A stretch of 10,439 nucleotides of DNA from CAZVLE01 sp964627855 (GTDB lineage: Bacteria > Bacillota > Dethiobacteria > DTU022), in assembly GCA_964627855.1 (NCBI GenBank), contig CAZVLE010000102.1:1-10439 (forward strand), read 5' to 3'. The position numbers were made by a program, and so were the translations under genes. Below are positions 6,036 to 10,439 of this stretch, in pieces. The notes beneath the pieces are model-generated. The model saw nothing but the letters and a program-made list of their open reading frames with translations, was not told where the DNA came from and made no database searches. The number at the start of each line of letters is the position of its first letter. Positions within the stretch are counted from its first letter, which is position 1.

Positions 6036-8193
6036 CATTATCTCCGTCCTCTGCAAGAATGATCAGGGCATCGACAACGATGGGGTCAGAGCCGCTGATC
6101 ATGATTGGGTTCAAATCAATCTCTTTGATTTCCGGGTGTAGCAGGGCCAGATTACCAATGGCCCTCAGGATAGCGCCCAGGGATGCTTTATCTGCGGCGG
6201 GCAGGCCCCGGTAAGGTCCCAGTAGATCTGCCGCCCTGATTTCTTCGAGCATTTCTCTGCTGTCGCCCTCACTGAGAGGGGCCAACCGGAAAGTCTTATC
6301 ATCTAAGACTTCGGCCAGGATACCGCCCAGGCCGAACATAACACAGGGCCCGAAGCCAGGGTGCCTGACCATGCCGGCCATCATTTCCCTCTCACCTTTG
6401 ACCATTTTCGACACTAAAACGTCTATCTCCTGCCCGGCGGCCGCAATTATAGCCAGATAGGCCCGGCGCACTGCTTCCGCTGATTGCAGCCCGAGGTGAA
6501 TGAGGCCATGGCCGGTTTTGTGGCTGAAGGCACTGGAACAACCTTTTAAAACAACAGGATAACCGGTAGCGACGGCGGCAGAAAGGGCTTCCGCTTCCGA
6601 GTGGACCAGGCTATCCGCGCTGACAGGTATACCATAGGCAGCTAAAACCTGTTTGGAGTTATATTCATCAAGAGCAGATAAACCCTTCTTTCGGGCTGCG
6701 CTGATCAGAGCGGCAGCAGCGACGGAGGGTTCGGGCAGCGGACCACCCCGGTGCAGTTCCCTTGCTTTAATGAGGGCATAACGGTGAAGGACCAGCATGG
6801 CGCGAGCGGCTTTTTCGGGCCCGTCAAAAACGGGAATGTCATGATCCTGGAAGGTTGATGTGTAGTTATCATCACGACCGAAAAAGGATGAGAGCACCAT
6901 GGGCAGGTTGTAACGTCCAGGAATGGCCACGGCGGCAGAAAGGTCGCGCTCGAACTGTCCGGCAAATTCTTCCGCGCTGATACCTCTGAAAATTTCGGTA
7001 AAGTGCGGAAAGATGACCTTTAAAAAACCGCCACCCATCAGTCCGTGCAGGACAATGCCATCTACTTCTCCGCTTTTCATGATCAGTTCGGGCAGGATGG
7101 TGCTAATTACCTCGGTATCCATGTGAAAGGTGAGATCAATGGGGTTGCCGGCGGCGCCGTGCTCGGGGATGTGGCGGCGAATCTCCTCCTGCAGGGTAGC
7201 GGAAAAAGATGGCACCTCCAGGCCGCCTTCATTACAGGTATGAGCCATGGCAGTGCCGGGACCGCCTGAATTGGTAATCACGGCAATACGCCGCCCCCGC
7301 AGTGGTGGCTGAGTCGCCAGGGTCCACCCGTGATAATAGAGGTCTTCAACGGAGTTAACACGAATAATACCGGCCTGACGGAAGAGACCGTCGTAGAGAT
7401 GATCGGGGCCGGCCATGGCCCCGGTATGGCTCGAACCGGCCCTGGCCCCGGCGGCGGAACCGCCCACATACTGGGCCACAACAGGTTTGTGCGGTGTGAT
7501 TCGTCGGGCCACTTCCAGGAAGCGGCTTCCATCTTTGAGGCCTTCTATGTAGAGGGCAATGGCTTTGGTCTGTTCGTCTTCACCCAGGTATTCCAGGGCA
7601 TCAACTATGTTAATGTCGGCCTCGTTGCCGATGCTGATAGCCTTACTGAAGCGAATGCCGCGGCGCTGCAGGTAGGGCAGGGTCTGGGTTATGTAGGTAC
7701 CGCTTTGCGAAGCCATACCGAGCAGGCCCGGAGGGCCGCTCAGCGGGGCCACGGTAACGTTTAGGGGCAGGGCGCTGTTTACGATGCCCATGCAATTGGG
7801 ACCGAGGAATCGAATGTCGTGACGGTGGGCAACTTCAATTAGCTGCTGCTCCAGTTCTTCGCCTCCAGCGCCGGTTTCCCTGAAGCCTGCCGTGATCACA
7901 ATCGCCCTCCTGGTCCCTATCTTACCGAAATCATCTAATATTTTTACTACCAGGGGCGCAGGCAGGACAAACATAACCAGGTCGGGTGCCTCGGGCAGAT
8001 CGAGGGCTGAAGGATAGGCCTTGAAACCAAATACTTCTTTTTCAGTGGGGTGGATAGGATAAAACTTGCCGCTGTAACCGTCTTTGACGATACTTAGAGC
8101 CTGAATAGCCCCCATCTTGAGTGGGTTGTTGCCGGCTCCAACGGTGGCAATTGATTTTGGGTTCATCAACTTGTGTAAAGGGTTTGTGGTCAT
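6028..8193 (-). CDS. ADP-forming acyl-CoA synthetase, fused alpha-beta type
   Basis: Interconverts acyl-CoA + ADP + Pi and acid + CoA + ATP; in anaerobes it usually runs toward ATP. The 721 residues hold an N-terminal CoA-binding Rossmann domain (PKSIATVGAG, later RRAIVITAGF), succinyl-CoA-ligase-like domains (FLGPNCMGI, ASQSGTYI, KAISIGNEADINIVDAL) and a C-terminal ATP-grasp domain from about residue 485 (YGIPVS, GYPVVLKG, MFGLGGILAEVL, EIDLNPIM). His256 in AGSSHTGAMAG is the expected phosphohistidine, and His558 in SHKTG matches the second conserved histidine of the family. The start is placed at ATG 8193 because GGGAGG lies about eight bases upstream; the upstream ATG at 8220 has no such site. 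It overlaps the MoaD-like gene and is divergent from the reductase at 8320. Acyl substrate is not determined. Confidence 0.92.
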   Translation of the reverse strand: MTTNPLHKLMNPKSIATVGAGNNPLKMGAIQALSIVKDGYSGKFYPIHPTEKEVFGFKAYPSALDLPEAPDLVMFVLPAPLVVKILDDFGKIGTRRAIVITAGFRETGAGGEELEQQLIEVAHRHDIRFLGPNCMGIVNSALPLNVTVAPLSGPPGLLGMASQSGTYITQTLPYLQRRGIRFSKAISIGNEADINIVDALEYLGEDEQTKAIALYIEGLKDGSRFLEVARRITPHKPVVAQYVGGSAAGARAGSSHTGAMAGPDHLYDGLFRQAGIIRVNSVEDLYYHGWTLATQPPLRGRRIAVITNSGGPGTAMAHTCNEGGLEVPSFSATLQEEIRRHIPEHGAAGNPIDLTFHMDTEVISTILPELIMKSGEVDGIVLHGLMGGGFLKVIFPHFTEIFRGISAEEFAGQFERDLSAAVAIPGRYNLPMVLSSFFGRDDNYTSTFQDHDIPVFDGPEKAARAMLVLHRYALIKARELHRGGPLPEPSVAAAALISAARKKGLSALDEYNSKQVLAAYGIPVSADSLVHSEAEALSAAVATGYPVVLKGCSSAFSHKTGHGLIHLGLQSAEAVRRAYLAIIAAAGQEIDVLVSKMVKGEREMMAGMVRHPGFGPCVMFGLGGILAEVLDDKTFRLAPLSEGDSREMLEEIRAADLLGPYRGLPAADKASLGAILRAIGNLALLHPEIKEIDLNPIMISGSDPIVVDALIILAEDGDNDA

Positions 8194-8239
8194 CTTTTCG
8201 CCTCCCTCAGTAAAATTCAAGACAATTAGGTTATATCCT

Positions 8240-8273
8240 GCCTTTACTATAAAAAAAGGCTATTTGGGGTCAG
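8240..8273 (-). promoter_or_regulatory. Candidate promoter of the acyl-CoA synthetase, with overlapping inverted repeat
   Basis: On the minus strand, CTGACC (8273-8268), 16 bases and TATAGT (8251-8246) give a moderate sigma-A match about 50 bases before the gene. GCCTTT (8240-8245) and AAAGGC (8255-8260) form a 6-bp inverted repeat around the -10, which could be an operator. The whole intergenic region (8194-8319) must also drive the divergent reductase, for which I found no good plus-strand promoter. Confidence 0.3.
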
Positions 8274-8319
8274 GCAGAGAATATTATTTAATAAATTTTA
8301 AAGAAAAGGAGATTTTGGT

Positions 8320-10317
8320 ATGGTCATGAAATTGTTTGAGCCGATCAGGATCGGTAGATTAGAATTGAAAAATCGCATCGCCATGCCGGCGATGCATCAC
8401 TGTTACACCCCCGATGGTTTTGTTAATGAGAGGCTGATAGAATATTACCGGGCCAGGGCTCGCGGGGGTGTCGGGTTGATCACGGTGGGTGGCTGTACGA
8501 TCGACCAGCTCGGTCAGGGACCGATGATGATTGGACTGCATGACGATATGTTTATCGAAGGTCTGAAAAAACTGACCACGGTAATCAAAGATGAAGGCGC
8601 TGCGGTGGCAGCCCAGCTATACCAGGCTGGACGCTACACGCACAGCATGATGATCGGCCAGCAGCCTGCAGCACCTTCTGCCCTCGCTTCACGGTTGACA
8701 AAAGAAACGCCCCGGGAAATGACTCTTGAAGACATCGAGGCAACCATCGAAAATTTTGGCGAGGCGGCCAGACGAAGCAGGGAAGCCGGCTTTGATGCTG
8801 TGGAGGCCATCGCCAGCGCAGGCTACCTGATCTGCCAGTTTTTATCACCGCTCACCAACGAGCGGAGCGACCACTATGGTGGTTCGTGGGAAAACCGGGC
8901 CCGTTTCGGTCTGGAAGTGATCGAAAGGATCAGGCAGAAAGTGGGCCCCGATTACCCCGTTATCGTCAGGCTTTCCGGACACGATTTCATGCCAGGCAGC
9001 AACACCAACAGGGAAGCAGCCATATTTGCCTCAGCCCTGGAAAACGCCGGAGTTGATTGCTTCAACGTTACCGGCGGCTGGCATGAATCGCGGGTACCGC
9101 AAATTACCGGAGATCTGCCCCGCGGAGGTTATGCTTACCTGGCCCATGGGATCAAGCAAGCAGTCACTGTGCCGGTAATGGCCAGTAATCGCATTAACGA
9201 TCCTTTCGTGGCCGAACAGATCCTGCAGCATCACCTGGCCGATATGATTAACATGGGGCGCCCGCTGCTTGCCGATCCCGACCTGCCGAATAAGGCCATG
9301 GCTGGCCGGCCTGAAAGAATCAGGCGCTGCATTGCCTGCAACCAAGGCTGCCTGGACATGGTTTTTTCCCTGCAGGATGTGCACTGCACGGTGAACCCGC
9401 TGGCCGGGCGGGAAGATAATATTACGGTAGAACCAGCCCAAGCATCGAGGCAGGTTCTCGTTATTGGCGGCGGCCCGGCAGGGCTGGAGGCAGCCTATAC
9501 CGCGGCTGCGCGGGGCCATCAGGTCACCCTGTGGGAAAAGGGCGAAACCCTGGGCGGCAACCTGCGTTATGCGGCAATGCCTCCGGGCAAAGAAGACTTT
9601 ATCACCCTGCTTTATTTCTACGAGCAGATGCTTGCTGAAAATGGGGTTAAGGTTAATTTCAACCGCGAGGCGACGATCGAAGAGATTGTCGATGCCGAGG
9701 CGGATGTGGTCATCCTGGCCACGGGTGCCAGGGGAGCCGAAGCACCCTTTCCGATCAAAGAACACGCTCACGTCGTATCAGCCCTGGCTGTGCTGGACGG
9801 TTCTGAAACACCCGGTGAGCGAGTGGTGGTTATCGGCGGCGGTTCGGTTGGCTGTGAAACGGCTGTAGCCACCGCTGAAATGGGGGCGATCTCTGCCGAA
9901 ACTGTTAAGTTTTTAATGGAAAACGAGGCCGAAACCCCGGCGCGGTTGCAAGAGCTGGTTAATCGGGGCACACGTGACGTAACCTTGGTGGAAATGGAAA
10001 AAGGGATCGGCCGGGATATCGGGATCAGCACGCGCTGGGTGGTGCTCAAAAGCGTCAGACGCCTCGGTGTCACGGTTATGGATCAGTGCAGGGTCCTGGA
10101 GATCAACCGGGAAGGAGTGCTGGTCGAACAGGAAGGCGAAGCAACCCTGCTGCCGGCCGATACTGTCGTACTGGCCGTAGGGGCGGTAGCCAACAACGAA
10201 CTGGCCGCAGCGCTGGAAGGTAAGGTGAAGGAGCTGCATATTATCGGCGACGCCAAAGAACCGCGCAAGATCACCGAAGCGGTAAGGGAAGGCTTCGACC
10301 TGGCCAGGGAGCTTTAA
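8320..10317 (+). CDS. FMN/4Fe-4S/FAD oxidoreductase of the 2,4-dienoyl-CoA / 2-enoate reductase family
   Basis: Cytoplasmic flavoenzyme of 665 residues, reducing activated C=C bonds with NAD(P)H. Residues 1-330 are an Old-Yellow-Enzyme barrel (KLFEPIRIGRLELKNRI, GGSWENRARFGLEV, NMGRPLLADPDLP). Tyr169 in SAGYLICQFLSP and His255 in GGWHESRVP match the proton-donor pair of E. coli FadH (Tyr166/His252). Cys337, Cys340, Cys344 and Cys356 bind the 4Fe-4S cluster. An FAD Rossmann motif (VIGGGPAG, 381-388) and an NAD(P)H Rossmann motif (VIGGGSVG, 504-511) follow; the second carries an insert near 523-550 that is typical of the enoate-reductase branch. AGGAG lies eight bases before the ATG, while the next ATG (8326) is too far. 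Trimethylamine dehydrogenase shares this architecture, but the active site here is of the FadH type. The divergent acyl-CoA synthetase supports an acyl-CoA substrate. Confidence 0.9.
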   Translation: MVMKLFEPIRIGRLELKNRIAMPAMHHCYTPDGFVNERLIEYYRARARGGVGLITVGGCTIDQLGQGPMMIGLHDDMFIEGLKKLTTVIKDEGAAVAAQLYQAGRYTHSMMIGQQPAAPSALASRLTKETPREMTLEDIEATIENFGEAARRSREAGFDAVEAIASAGYLICQFLSPLTNERSDHYGGSWENRARFGLEVIERIRQKVGPDYPVIVRLSGHDFMPGSNTNREAAIFASALENAGVDCFNVTGGWHESRVPQITGDLPRGGYAYLAHGIKQAVTVPVMASNRINDPFVAEQILQHHLADMINMGRPLLADPDLPNKAMAGRPERIRRCIACNQGCLDMVFSLQDVHCTVNPLAGREDNITVEPAQASRQVLVIGGGPAGLEAAYTAAARGHQVTLWEKGETLGGNLRYAAMPPGKEDFITLLYFYEQMLAENGVKVNFNREATIEEIVDAEADVVILATGARGAEAPFPIKEHAHVVSALAVLDGSETPGERVVVIGGGSVGCETAVATAEMGAISAETVKFLMENEAETPARLQELVNRGTRDVTLVEMEKGIGRDIGISTRWVVLKSVRRLGVTVMDQCRVLEINREGVLVEQEGEATLLPADTVVLAVGAVANNELAAALEGKVKELHIIGDAKEPRKITEAVREGFDLAREL

Positions 10318-10369
10318 AACAGGCAGGTAACAACCAAAAAACAGGTTCCGTTATTGCATCATTTTTTTC

Positions 10370-10389
10370 GGGCACGGCACGCCGTGCCC
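10370..10389. repeat. REP-like palindrome
   Basis: GGGCACGGC and GCCGTGCCC form a perfect 9-bp stem with a 2-base AC loop, 53 bases past the reductase stop. A T tract precedes it on the plus strand but none follows on either strand, so it is not a standard intrinsic terminator. GC-rich palindromes flanked by CTAC like this recur in many genomes as dispersed REP-type elements; this is recognition from memory. It may stabilise the 3' end of the reductase mRNA. Confidence 0.6.
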
Positions 10390-10439
10390 CTACAAAATCT
10401 TGTTGATCATTTAGCTAGTTTCATAATTGACACCCATGA

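Noticed and set aside
8320..10317. Trimethylamine dehydrogenase, tempting because of mtbB in the window
   Set aside because: Architecture is shared, but the active site has the Tyr169/His255 pair of FadH-type reductases, and mtbB is about 3.6 kb away on the other strand.

Overview
The window most likely comes from an anaerobic, pyrrolysine-using bacterium of the Clostridia type. Three things point there: strong AAGGAGG-type ribosome binding sites, lysine 2,3-aminomutase beside a dimethylamine:corrinoid methyltransferase gene carrying an in-frame UAG, and a fused ADP-forming acyl-CoA synthetase beside a dienoyl/enoate-reductase-type flavoenzyme. The lineage is inferred from gene content and is only moderately secure. 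Base composition looks roughly balanced to slightly GC-rich and fairly even, and no phage or complete insertion sequence is visible.

Layout. Six genes lie on the minus strand and one on the plus strand. Reading the minus strand from right to left: a fused acyl-CoA synthetase (8193-6028); a MoaD/ThiS-like small protein overlapping it by 8 nt (6035-5754); a YedK/HMCES-type DNA-protein crosslinking protein whose only plausible start is ATT (5545-4868); mtbB, read through an internal amber codon (4730-3342); an NhaC-family antiporter (3067-1394); and kamA, which runs off the left edge (1028-1). The plus-strand gene (8320-10317) is a large FMN/4Fe-4S/FAD oxidoreductase transcribed divergently from the synthetase gene. 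Sigma-A-like promoters can be proposed before kamA, mtbB and, more weakly, yedK and the synthetase. A hairpin that pairs best as minus-strand RNA separates nhaC from kamA. An 11-bp perfect inverted repeat lies between mtbB and nhaC, and a REP-like 20-bp palindrome lies near the right edge.

Function. MtbB would demethylate dimethylamine (or a related secondary amine) onto a corrinoid protein, feeding C1 metabolism. Its corrinoid partner, the MtbA-type methyltransferase and the pyl genes are not in the window and must lie elsewhere. KamA makes beta-lysine, for lysine fermentation or as a compatible-solute precursor. NhaC would exchange sodium, protons or a solute. The synthetase/MoaD-like pair and the divergent reductase suggest acyl-CoA and enoyl-CoA chemistry with ATP recovery. 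That the blocks share one physiology is inference; the promoters and hairpins suggest several separate transcription units.

The most notable points are the UAG (pyrrolysine) codon in mtbB, the absence of UAG as a terminator in every complete gene here, and the ATT start of the YedK-type gene.
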